In this document: positions 26,569 through 38,800 of the stretch, one piece after another
How positions within the stretch are numbered: the stretch's first letter is position 1
Layout of the letters: every line of letters begins with the position of its first letter
Notes under the pieces: model-generated
The model's database searches: none
Told to the model about the DNA's origin: nothing
What the model saw: only the letters and a program-made list of their open reading frames with translations
Assembly (NCBI RefSeq): GCF_949628265.1
Contig: NC_088788.1
Coordinates: 23,422,335 to 23,486,334 of the forward strand
Direction of reading: 5' to 3'
Length of the DNA: 64,000 nucleotides
Origin: Cloeon dipterum
Lineage: Eukaryota; Arthropoda; Insecta; Ephemeroptera; Baetidae
Program-made: the position numbers and the translations under genes

Positions 26569-26604
26569 ACTGATGACAATCGACGTCGATTTGTGATTTT
26601 TATA
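26569..26604 (-). promoter_or_regulatory. Core promoter: TATA box and initiator
   Basis: On the minus strand TATAAAAA (26604-26597) is followed by an arthropod-type initiator TCAGT (26573-26569). The spacing puts the first T of the TATA box 33 bases before the initiator A at 26571. The predicted 5' leader to the ATG at 26557 is only 14 bases. This organisation is typical of highly or inducibly expressed insect genes and supports the gene below it. Confidence 0.6.
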
Positions 26605-29600
26605 CCCCTCGGCTGAACAATAGAGTGCGGTGGATATCTGGGGGACGATCGCCTGGGAGTGACACACTTTGCTAATCACTGACATTTGCGGCTGTTTTCG
26701 CCATGGGACACGAGCGACGTGATGCAGCCATTCAAACACAGCTGTAATATCTGTCTAACAAATCTCTCTGCCTTTGCCTTGGAGCATTGGGGATATATTG
26801 TTGCAACTTAATAATGGGCCCTGGAACCATGCTGCGTAGAAGAAAACAAAGAGTTTTTCGATTCCCAGCTGTAATTTAAATACAAGGTGAAATTTCATTC
26901 CAAATTGAACTGTGAGTAAATTTTTATTTTATCAATATTTTTTTTAAATAAATAGTATTTAAAAGATTTTTTTAAATAAATAATATTTAAAAAAAAATAG
27001 AATTGGCATTCTACTAATTTTTAGTGCAAAATTTGGAATCAAAGAAACATTTTTCAAAGGAAGCCAACACAAATTCCAGAAAAATTCATTGGCTTTGATG
27101 TTTAGGATTCTAAAATTTGGGATTTCTGTCAAATTGTTTTTGCGTCATCGAGCTTCTGAGATTTCAACAAGCCCACACATGTCGATTCTATTCAAATAAG
27201 CGTTTTAGACTTCGATTTAGCTTGTAAAGAGCATGTTTGCCAGCCAACCCCAATATTCAGGTTCAATAATGGCTTTTGTTTACGCTACTCTTTTGTTAGC
27301 AATGGTTTTTTGTTACTGAAAATTCAATATGCAGCGGCAATAATCAATATTGGAGCCCGATTAATTGTTTCCTATGGAAAAGCTGTGTATGTTTTGAAAA
27401 TTTTCAAATATCGGATATCATATTTAGACCTAGAAACCCTGTTTTTTCTTGCTCAAAGAGAACCTAAAAATGTGGTATTAAGTTTATCTAAATTATTGCT
27501 ACAATTAAATACATATTATTTGCAGTTCATGTATACTGATGTGCCTGTTGAATTGATGGTGTCTATAGGCTACTTTGCTGATCATGATCGAGCCGAGTTA
27601 CCATAACATATCTGTAGAATCAAGCCATTATACCGTCGGGGTTCTGCATTAATTAAACGCATTACGACGCTGCTGACCAGGAAATTCTGCCGACTGAGCT
27701 GACAAACTCAATAACTCATATCGGAATTAGTGACGCAGTAAATCATTCTACCATGCTAATCTAAAGTTTTCCAACACACAAAATGGATTGGATGATGCAC
27801 AACTTCATTACATTGGGGAGCGCACAATATTTGCATTGAGCTGTCGACGCAGCGTTTCCGCAAAATACAATATATATGCAAGTATGTGATGTTTGTTTTG
27901 CGCAGTGGTGGTTGTGTTAGTTCAAGACAACAGTAGCCCGAATGCAATGGCGAAGAAAGAATAGGGTCGAGAGGCTTTCTTTTAGATTGGGAGGTGAGAT
28001 ATCGTATGAGCTTGTTCCACGGGAAAAATCACACACATCGTCCTTACTAAACTGGATTTGTTTCGCACAGATTTACTTGGCACATAAAGCAGCAGTGGAT
28101 TTACTGAGGCTTCGATATGCACCCATCTTGTCTCGTCGACACAAGAATAAGACTGAGCATGGAAGGCATGATGCAAATTTTGAAAATGTCAATTTACATT
28201 GCAAAGAAGGAAATTTTAAATGTAAAAGATGTTTTTGCGTCAAAAAAGCAATAGAACGCAATTTACATTTGCCTGAAACTTTACTTATATTGCTCCTTAC
28301 TTGCAACCAGAGAGCAATAAAGTGCTTTCCTCGTAGCAAATTAGAAACTGCAAACTGATGGGTTTCATAATGCGAAAATTTCAGGTCTTTGTGTTCTCAA
28401 ATTGAATTTAAGCAGCAAGTAAAGATAATTCATTATTACTTAAAAATTCTTAAAGACATGGATGGCGTGGACCGGCCCTTAGGAAAAAGTTTTTTTACTA
28501 ATTGTTGGTAATGTTAGTAATTACTACACTACATTTTGATTAAAATAAATAAATGATTAGGTCCAACAATCAGTTTAATATTCATGATTGATTTTTTTGC
28601 CAAATTCTAGTCCCTACCACCTTCATTACGAACTAAATTTTCACATTGTGGATCAGCAGGGTGCAGGGTAACTTTATCCCGTTATAAAAATGGAAAACAT
28701 TACAACTTACAACATTTAAGGGTTGCAGTTCCCTGAAGACGGAAAAAAGAATGCTGGCTAGTTTAAAACATGATAAATTTATAATATGCGATACTTTATA
28801 GACGCATCAAGTAAATGCAGTAATTGGAGATCTAGTTTGCAACTTCTGACTATTGCATGTCGAAAATCTCCCCTTAGGTTCCTTTTGTTCATTACCTAAC
28901 GCCCACAATGCCAAATGGAGTCACAATAAGTATATTGATCTGCTTCCCAAATTTCAATTAAGCTTGAAAACGAGATGAAAATTGAATTATTTATTTACAA
29001 TGGCTTTATGCGCGGAAAATTCTCCGCACAGTGACAGTATGAAAAGGTGCCGGATGGCAAGAAGTTGGCGCCAGCTAAATAAATGAGAGCTTTTGTGGCC
29101 AAAATAACGGACGTGCGGACACGTCGGATTTCAAACTTCAATTATGTGTCCTGTAATGGTCTGCAGCAGCCTGACTTTCCGTCTCCTGCGGCCAAAAGAA
29201 CGAACGACAATCAATTTACAGAGCAGCCACCGTTAGGGTACTCATTTCCCGGGCGACCGGGTGAAAAGTTGCACCTAGAAGCCATCGAAAGTGTGTCTTT
29301 ATTGGCTGAACGGACGTTGGGGGAATGCGCCTCATCAATAAAGGATCGTGTCTTTTATTATACTCCCCGAAATACGCACACAAAGCTTGGCAGAGGCTTT
29401 AGCCACCTCTTTAACACCATCTTGAAAGATGATCCGCCAGATTTTATTCAGCACGTCAGCAAGGCTGATTTTTTTCATGACGCTATAAGAAGATCCAGAT
29501 TTTACAATAAATATTGTGTGTGGTTGCTGATGCTCCGGTGGAAAGTAATTTCTCGTATGTTATTTGAAATAGTTAGTGCGCCGCGACCTAGTTTATCGCA

Positions 29601-30146
29601 CGCCGATGAAATCTGTCTTGAGAGGACAGCGTGAGGAAGGAGAATGAAAATGAACAAATGGATTACAGGATACAGGCTTAAGAAATTTATATTAATGACC
29701 TCTTATGAACGAGAAAAGGCTTCAAAGAGATTAGATGCAAAAAGAATGAAAATAGCAGAGATAACCCATGGTTATTAGTTTATATGAGCAAGTGCTATAA
29801 TATATTATTTTCCATTTCTCATAGTCCATAAAAACAGAGCGATTCACACTACATAAGTCCAATCCGTCTTGTGGGCGCCGGCACTCGAGTGCCTTTAATT
29901 AAGGCAAATGAATGGCTCGTCAAATCACTCTGATTGCAAGAAGCGGACACACAAATTACACCCCGGGCCGTGAAAACGGGTCAGTCTCCCTTTGGTCGGG
30001 ATACTTTCGCGTTCAATAAAGGCGTAGATATGCAACCGGCTGGACACACGCGTCGAGCGAATTGCCTGCTTCGCCTATGGTGTTATAAATTGTAAATTGC
30101 ATTTCACTCAATCCGAGGGTTTTGCACGCATTGCTGTGTAATTCAA
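26605..30146. other. Intergenic, no gene assigned
   Basis: Low-complexity AT-rich DNA. An open frame of 183 codons at 29083-29634 (+) is the longest non-assigned one here; it matches no family I know and has no obvious splice or promoter context. Nothing else is supportable. Confidence 0.5.
26937..26995. repeat. Two-unit tandem repeat, AT-rich
   Basis: Two adjacent units of about 29 bases, each a T-run followed by AAATAAATA(G/A)TATTTAAAA. It is a simple local duplication in AT-rich DNA. Confidence 0.7.
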
Positions 30147-30153
30147 AGATTTA

Positions 30154-30635
30154 GTTTCAAAGTAATCTTTATTATGGTTCTGCAGGGCTATTTTGCCCCA
30201 TACATTGCCATATCCAGACAAAATAATATCAGTTTGAACATAATTGTATAAAAGAGAGGTGATTCAATATTTCTTGAGGTACTGTTCTTTTAAAAATTCC
30301 TTGAATGCACTTTGGTTTCCGTTGAGACACAAATTCGGCGGAAGATTGTTCCAGAGGCGGTAGCTCTGCACTTGAAAACAGTTTTCGGGCACTTCAACAC
30401 TTACAAATGGGGCCATTAGTTTCATTTGATGCGCTCTTGTCCTGCCAAAAAGATTTACATCGTACATTTTGGTTGCTAAATGGCACAGATAAGGCGGACA
30501 ATTTTTGTACAGAATTTTGTGTGTCTGCACTAACAAGTGCAGATTTCTCCTATCGATTACATTTAATATTTGACATTTTTTATAGAGATCAGACAGTTTT
30601 TGGCCACGTTTAACATTATAAATATAACGAATTAC
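30154..30635 (-). mobile_element. 5'-truncated non-LTR retrotransposon, CR1-like
   Basis: A 482-base insertion in minus orientation flanked by the 7-base direct repeat AGATTTA (30147-30153 and 30636-30642), the expected target-site duplication. It holds the C-terminal end of a reverse transcriptase frame and then a roughly 110-base 3' tail ending in TTTGAAA(C). The right edge of the repeat falls exactly where protein similarity begins. The same 93-base tail recurs identically at 40560-40652, and a diverged copy lies near 32740-32840. Clade assignment (CR1/L2/jockey-like) rests on the C-terminal motifs only. Confidence 0.85.
30264..30635 (-). pseudogene. Reverse transcriptase C-terminal fragment
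   Basis: About 123 codons open to a TGA at 30266-30264. Motifs typical of the region after the polymerase domain of CR1-type elements are visible: VIRYIYNVKRGQ, DRRNLHLLVQTHKILY, CPPYL, SYRLWNNLPPNL and a final basic FKEFLKEQYLKKY. The catalytic FADD-type core is absent because the copy is 5'-truncated, so it cannot encode an active enzyme. The upstream open codons (to 30770) belong to flanking DNA. Confidence 0.8.
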
Positions 30636-30642
30636 AGATTTA

Positions 30643-32739
30643 CCCTCCTTGCCGTCCGTCCTTTTATGCACCAACGTGTGGGAAAGCGCAGTGTTCGTCG
30701 AGCTGTGTATAGCCACCAGCTTCGTTTTATTATTGCAGAGCAGCAGCTGCCGCGCTTCCATAAATCGCATCCAGACTGAATTTTATTAATAAATAGCAAG
30801 CTCGGTGGTGTAATGGATTACGCAATCTAGGCCGCAGCTCTCCAAATGCAAATAATTTGATTTTACGCTCCAAATTAAAAAAAAAAGAATTTCATAAAGG
30901 GCTAATATGTTAGGAGTCCTTTATTATTTATTATAAACGCGCTCGTACATAAAATTTCCGCTATCAGGGGGTCACCCGTCTCGAAAGATATGAACCGATA
31001 AAAAAACTTATAAAATACATCTGTTTACAAATTTAATTTAAGATATTGGCGAAGAAATAAATTATTTATTCCCTTAAAAGCAAAATATATTATTTAATAA
31101 AAGCCATCTTGATTTTACTGTAATAAATAATCCGTGCTAGGTAAAAGGCAGAGTATAAAGTAGTTCCCTACACCTGCTTGGTTAGCTCAAGCATCCAAAA
31201 GCAATATTTCGCATGGCGAATTTTACGGCACTTATAAATAGATATGAACGCCGCGTTCATAATATTGCCGGGTGGAAGAAGCAGAACAGTGAAAAGCCGG
31301 AAGGGTTCCATGCGCCAGCATACATTAAAGGTAGGTGAGCAGCTTTGCCGCAAGCCTGTGTACATTTAATTTACACAGACGAACGTTTATGGTGCATCGT
31401 CATTATAAAATAGTATGCACGTACATGCAGGATTCATGCCATCTGCTGCGCCCTCGAAATGCATGCAAGCATAATATGTATAGGCGTACCTGCGAGCGCA
31501 CTGAAAACCTGCGGTCGAGAAAGTTTTGTTGAGAGTTCTTGGAACGTATTGGGGTTTGTTGCAAATCTTATAGAAATGATTAGGAAATTGTTGTTTATCT
31601 CAACTTTATCGGCTATATTTTCAAACGTAAAATTAATTTTAAATACTTAACAAGCTTTATTAATAATTGCTTTTAATGTGAAAACATGGGGCTACAAGTG
31701 ATATTTTATCGTCTCAGGTATATTTTTATGCTTTGTGAAATATTAACTGTTGAAAAACGTCATTTGATTATATTAATTTCTGGAACGTATATTTAATACT
31801 TCATTTTTTAAACAAGATAAAAGTTTTTATTTTGGAACTATAAAGTTATATTTTTTTAAGTTAGTAGACAATGAGATTGAGTCATAACTATAAAAAAACT
31901 ATTTACCGCACGGGTTTAATTATTAAATTTTAGTTTTTCTCTCGCGTTGTTTTAAGTTATTTTTATAATTTTGATTAGCAAGTTTCTAAAGTTGAAATCT
32001 GCAAATAAATTACATTTTAATGCTAATTAAAAATCTATCTTGAACTTTAAAATATTTAACAGCAATTAATTAACAAATAATTTTTCCTAGTGTTTGAATA
32101 CGAGCAGTATGAGAAATGATGAAACCAAGTATCCTCCTCGGGTCATAAATTTTGTTGCGTCCAAAAAAGTAAAAAGTGCCGTGCCATTGATCGTCTTTTC
32201 GTAACTTTCAATTTTGGCCGATTTTTAGCTGCTCTACAGCGTAAGTGGTGTCGGCGCCTCAAAGTGTCAGGAAAACGCGCCCACTAGTAAATTTGTATTC
32301 TTTGAAGAAATTCTGAAGCGACACTACATCAAAGCTCGTTGCTTTGCTTTATGAAAAACAAGACTCGACAAGCAGGAGGTGGCAAAAAATCTTAACGAAC
32401 GTTTTGGGGGTGTTACGGCAAAGATCTGCTTCGCTGCTCCGCACGCTACCAGTGCCGCCATCAAAGCGTCTCTGGTCGCTCCCTTGGGCACCATTCAAGA
32501 AAATTCAGCCTCGCTAATAAATTAGAGACTGGCAACCATGGCCAAGCTAAAGCTACAGCTGAAGATAAAATTGAATGCTTTGGGAACTTAGATGTTTGAG
32601 TGAGCCACGCCGAATCCGATGTGCCTTGAATTCATTTCTGTGATATCGTGTTAATTAGTTGAGAAGAAATTAAGAAATTATTTTCATTCATGTCGCGTGG
32701 CTTGGGAAAATTCATTATTAAATGACAGCTTTATTTAAC
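30643..32739. other. Intergenic, no gene supported
   Basis: AT-rich DNA with no open frame above about 65 codons. Nothing recognisable. Confidence 0.6.
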
Positions 32740-32840
32740 ATATAATTATGCACACTTGTTTTATTTATTTGTTTAAATGTATATGGCGATGTATGCGGAA
32801 ATAGCCCTGCAGAACCATAATGAAGATAATTTTTGAAACT
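32740..32840 (+). mobile_element. Diverged non-LTR 3' tail, plus orientation
   Basis: The plus strand aligns to the 3' tail of the element at 30154-30635, including ATAGCCCTGCAGAACCATAA and the TTTGAAACT end, with many substitutions upstream. It is an older, 5'-truncated copy in the opposite orientation to the other two. Its left boundary is uncertain and I found no clear target-site duplication. Confidence 0.7.
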
Positions 32841-35800
32841 AAAAAAACACTTAAATGATTTCGGGGCCCTGAACGCCACTCCCTTTATAGTCGAGGAAAT
32901 GTTACAATTAAATTGGTTTATCACAATATTTGTGCTCACTCGCAAAGGAGTGACAGGGTTTTTTACATGATGTAACATAAATCTGTCAGCAAAGGAGGCT
33001 CCTTTCCAATTTTGGTTGACCAGAGCGGGCCCGGGTGACGGAAAGCTCTTGGTCAATTTCTGAGGCATTAAAAAGCTGATTAGCCATGAATTAAAATTTA
33101 CTATCACGTCTCATTTTGGATTCTATCAAGGAGAAAATGGGGGAAAGTCCTTGTGTTGGCGAGAGACCAGCGTTGGCAGCAGAAAGTAATAATAAAATTG
33201 AAATTTGGCAAAACTCGCCAGCTGAGTCAACAGATTTCCGGCTACTTAATCGGAACATATTGAGGAAAAATCGGATGGCTCAACCACGCTACCATTCCTC
33301 TTGAGTGGAAATATCGATTCCAAACATGAACCAGCTTCAGTTTGTCGAAAATCTTTTGAGCGTGGTCCAGATTTAATTAATGATGTGCTGAACACCAGAT
33401 TCGACTGGTTCAATCTAATGAAAGAGCTGGCGCTGTGGGCGGAATTCTCGACTAATTTGCATGATGAAAAAGCTACTTGTATGAAGCTCAGAGCCGGTGT
33501 CGTAATTTATAGAGCTACTACCCCAGCAAAAAGGGTGATTGTTTCAGTCCTTGTGGAACAATGTCGCCTCAGCGATATTTTAAGCGATTTTAAGCGCTCA
33601 GCTGGTTTACGACCGCCCCGAGAAAGTGCCACCGGGGGAAATTCCGAGCCGTCCTAATAAAGCCGCCGGCAAATTGCGTTCTTTGGGTAATTTCCAGTTG
33701 CACTTCTGCCACCGAGTTTTACTTGTCGTTCGTGCTTGTCGACATTTCGCACTGGTCGAGCAGGAGTTCTGAATCAGACGCGGTGCTGTTAATGGCAGTA
33801 TATACTGTATATGCAAATGCCCCGGGTAATTTGTATTTATTGCCAATCGCTAGTGGCACTCGGGGAAATGGCCAGAGCGATGCCTCATTGCCTTCTCATC
33901 CCATCCATCATTTTTAATCAGGTGGAACGAGAGGGTGAATTGAATAGAGCAGGTCGCAAATATGAATCAAATTTGTTTATGGAGCATTTTTTATCAACAT
34001 AGAGCTTTGTAACTCTTGTGGAAAAGAACAGCAAGTTTTACACTTTAGAAACAAATGGAAAATCTAGCTACTTTCTACTTCACGAACTTGTCTTTTCTCG
34101 TGGGGGTGTGATACCAAGCTAATAAAGAAATTTGTGTGTGAAGTTGCAGGCTACGCGCCGCGAGGGTCTGAAATGAAAAATTGTTACACTCAGGCAAAGA
34201 CAGCGTGGAAACCAGAGATTGCACTAATTAAACTTGACATGGCTTCTCCGCAATTTAATTTCCGCTGTAGAATGTAGGGGAAGCGCTAAAAGTTCTAATC
34301 TCACCATTTTTTCTTGGCGTTCTCACTTTGCTACGCTTTGGAAAGAATCACTGTGCGAACGTTCATTTTTCTCTAGTTTTCGTGACGGCTATCACGGAGG
34401 TTAATATCTTGTCAGTCAAAGCTTCCTGGCCTTTTGATTTTTCTGCTTGAGTTTCTCGTTGGCTAGAGGTGGACAGCTTGGAAAAAACTGTCAACGAGTT
34501 GCAACTTTCCTTGACTGCGAGTGTGAGCATGAGCAAGGTTGGCCGTTTGATGCATTCTGTGTTCACTCACTGCACCAGCAAGCCTGTCTACGAAATAGAG
34601 CAGGATCGTGCTTTTACATGGTCGAGTGTGCGAGAGAGCCGGTGATTTTGCTGCTTTGCAATGCAGATATATTGAATGCATTTGCAGCCCTCGTCCTCGA
34701 TCCACATGTGCGTTCCATGTATATGTACATAAAATTGCAGCCGCCGTTCCACGGAGCGTGTACGGGAAATAAATTGCACTGCAAAGGAGGAAAACTCTCA
34801 CTTCCGGGCCGCGTCTCGACTTTCTTGCAACATAGATTCCAAAGGTTTTTCAAAGTTTGGCGAATTGTTGTGAACAAGGGAACACAGACATATCCGGATT
34901 AGGTAATCCGGCTTTGATTAAATTTAATATTTTAAAGGAAAATGACTTAATTTTTATGTTTTAGGTTCTTTGTTCTTGTGACGAACAGTTTGCCAAGGGT
35001 TCAAGGTAAAAATAGCATGTACAAAAAGTAAAAAATAATGAACTAAAATAGACTAGACCCAGGCGTAAAATGCAAAAGTGAGCCCATATGTATTAACCTG
35101 AATATACTGACCGTTAGCAAGGGCATTGGCCTTAAAAAGTCCTGAGTAATAAGCTCTCTTTTTTATTTAGAAAGGAGATACGTTTTAATTACTCCTACCC
35201 TCCGTCGTGAATATTTCCCGCTCAGCAGATTTTCATTTGGGTTTGTATTATCCGCATTATCGATTACTTAGTTCACAATATCTGAATAACATTATAAATA
35301 AATTAAACCACAACGTCGAGTGGTCGCCTATTTAAAAAATAATAATAAAATAATAAATAAATAATATTTATATCTTATTGCTAAAAAAGTAAATGCATTC
35401 GAAAATTAATAACAAAGTTGATTAAGGCTTCAGTAAAAGGAATAGAACGAAGAACAATATATGGTCATTACTTGAAAAGAATCTAGTACGTGGTACTCGA
35501 GAGCGAGTTGTTACGAGGCTTGTGTGAAGCTATAAAATCCGTTAAACTCTATTGGTAATAAAGCATATATAAGGATTCCTTTTCAAAATTTCAATGTCGT
35601 CTCGGATATTAGGCAAAACAAAGATATGTTGTGTGTTAATTTACAAGCTGCAGTAAGGAATAATGGAAAATTTGTGTAATTTTCTGCTCCCATTACAGAA
35701 GAAACACGCCAATCATGAAACCCTTTTAGGTTCGATAGCCTTGGCTATAATGTAACCACATGATGTAATATCGCAGTTGAAGCGCTTCGAAGGTCTACTT

Positions 35801-38800
35801 GCTTGACGGTTGAATAAGTAGCGGGATTTGCTTGCAATTCTGTTACATGAAAGGGTTATCGAAGATAGATTACATTAGCAAAAAAATTCCATACATTTTT
35901 TAGGTCAAATCAGGTAACTCAAAATACTTCTTACTTGCTGATATTTAGAATTAATACACTTAGTTTGCCTTGAAGAAACAAATATTTTATATAAAGCGGC
36001 TGTATTTATTTATTTTTTGAGAATAAACTACTATTTAATTCAAAGATTGAATAAAAATCTCGTACGATTTGGTTTGGCCGAGAGAGTCAGCAAAGCAAGC
36101 CAAAAAACAATACAACAAAAGACCAATGTTGCGGTTCAAACAAAAATTCGAGTCTTATTGCTACGGTCTAGCCAATATTTCATTCGCATCGTACCGCAAG
36201 ACAGTGAGCAGTGTTTTCCACTGAAAGCAAATCGACGGCCCGACCAGAAACAAACCGCGAACGGAGGAGGAGGAGCTCAATCCAGAAGAGAGTTGCTGGC
36301 TGATTACAATTCACGTCACATTCATTGACCGCAAAAATTTACCTTCGCCCTCAGCTGAGGACGGGGGCTGCAAAGTGACCGCAAAACCTGCTCTCTTTTT
36401 CAAACAGTAAAACCATGTCCCGGTGTTACTTTCGGGCGCGCACCACTCTCGTGTGATGAATCTTGCTCTTTCGCTCGCAAGGAGAGCCACTCATGCTAAG
36501 CCTCTTTCGGGATTGCATATCATTTGTTTTGAAGTAGACAGTGACCCTCGGTCAATAACGGAACCCCAATTAATTTAAGGCCCGCAGCTACAGCCAAAAT
36601 GCGAATTTGCATAATTCCAACATGGGAACAAGGGAAACCCTACAGATCTTCAAGCTCCTTTATAAGGGGTATAATATATGCCAATTATTTTGGCAAGAAA
36701 ACCTAAGCAAGATCTCGGTAATGGTACTGTGAAACACACTTTCCTGTTCATTTTCCTTGAAACAACAAAGGGAAATGTGAGTTGCACGGTAATGATGCTA
36801 TTCCAGCCCTGTTTTTAGAAACATTTCATTTCTTTGAGATGAATTCTTACGACAAAAATTAGATTTGACCTCCTCTGCACCTAATGACATCTAAATTTGG
36901 CAACTGTCGAACTGTCAATGAGACAGTCTAAATATTTAAACCGAATACACGATAGGTGCATCGCATTATTAAATTAAAGTAAATCCCATACTAAAAAAAT
37001 GTATGTGGGATGTGTTTAATAAAGATGGCAGCGAGTGAACATATATATCAAAGCTGTCTTTTGCAACTTAATCAATTATGGAAATAGCATTTATGTAACA
37101 CAGAAGTGTTTAATTTTGTAATTAAAAACGTAAACAACTCTATAAATTTTTGCTCTTTTATTCATTTTTATAACAAACTTTATACGGAAAAGAGTTTCCA
37201 ACTTTCGCATTCGCTAATCGTTTATTGCCATCCGCGTAATAAATCTTCCTCTGTGGCTTTCGTGCGTCATTCAATCCTCATTTGTTTATCCCCCATGACA
37301 ACGGTCATTACCAATCGAGATAAATCTTGCCTGATTGGCACATTTTCAGACCATTTCCCTCTCCATGGCCACCAACAACACATACATGCAACCTTCGGAC
37401 TTTTCATCAACATTGGGTCCATTTGCGTTCACGCTTTCAACCCGCATCTTTGTGGTGTTGGCGGCTGCAAATTGGATGCTGCTGTTAAAGAGAGAGAGAC
37501 GGACACGGACAGGCACACACGTTCAATATTTATTTTGCTGCTGATTGCGAGCCGAGAATGTGCGTTGAAAACAACGCGGTTTTCCCCTGAAAATATCATT
37601 TTCATGCAGTGCGCAGAGCGAAGAACATTTTGTTACGTTTATTTTTCATTTCCACAGTATGATTTTATTTTTGAAAGCTACAATCCACAAATAATTAATA
37701 ATGCTAAAAATGTATCTTGTTCAAGCTAAAAATAATGACGTTATAAACATTTACATGAAAAAAGAACGATTTTTGCGTTTGATCTTATAGGCAATTTAAC
37801 GGCCAGTGTATGTTTTGTATGATCTGAAATAAATAACAACACATTCGAATTTGATGAAAAAAGGTACAGTGCTCAAAACATGTATTTTGTTTTGTTTTCG
37901 TTCTACGTTGACACAAGGTATCTGAATCTCTCTGTGTGTTGCACAAACAAAATAAGTGCTCAGAACAGAATTCTCCTTTTCTCATCCCTTCAGATAAAGA
38001 TTATTTGTTTTAACAAAAGCGTACAATTTTTAAATAAAGTTTTAGCGGGAATATTTTACGTTGCAAAATTTGGTGGTCAATATAACCATTGATCCAACTG
38101 GGATTGCGCACATTTTTATTACCCTTTAACCCCATTCTGTCAATAGGATTTTTTCCCAAATTGTTTCATTATCTTGAGTTTTGTGTGGCTTTCTTGTTGT
38201 TCACTATTGATTCGAAAAGCACTTCAAGACCAATAAATATTTTACAAAATTAAGCAACTCCACAGGTGTCCATGTGTTTATTTGTCATATTTTGCTTCGA
38301 TATCCCCGTTTGCGATAGCGATTTGTGCTTGCTTTATTTCCTAGTGATTTTACCACCTGCTGAAAGTCTTTTTATGCCTATTCTTATTCTTATCTCGCAA
38401 AAATAGAGAACATATTCTATCGATCCGCAATCTGCCGGGATGAAAGGCACATTTTATTGGGATGAAGATATCCTCAAATTCAATATCGGTTCACGTTAAC
38501 GTGACTGGAATGAAATCGACTGGATTTTCCTAGCAATACTTCCGCTCTTTTAGACAAAAAAGCCAGCGCTTAGAGCTGAAAAGAAAAATCAACCCTTGTG
38601 CTGACTCAGATTTTTTCTCTCCTTTCTTCCTCTCAGTGAGAAAATGTAATTTGCTTGTGTTTGCCACTTTAATTAAACTTTCTTTGAGGATTCACTCTCA
38701 TCATGATGTTAGACAACTTCTCAGGTGCGTAATTTTTTCATCTTGAGAAAAGAAGAGAGCGGAATAATATACATCGGCAGGCTTCAGGGACAATGAGCGG

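Noticed and set aside
30796..30860. tRNA-like A-box (GGTGGTGTAATGGATTA)
   Set aside because: No matching B-box and no cloverleaf could be drawn.
34447..34902. 151-codon frame with several overlapping minus-strand frames
   Set aside because: Open on both strands with no recognisable motif; most likely chance in a slightly GC-richer patch.
37106..37729. 207-codon plus-strand open frame
   Set aside because: Biased, low-complexity composition typical of AT-rich non-coding DNA, no family motif, no splice or promoter context.
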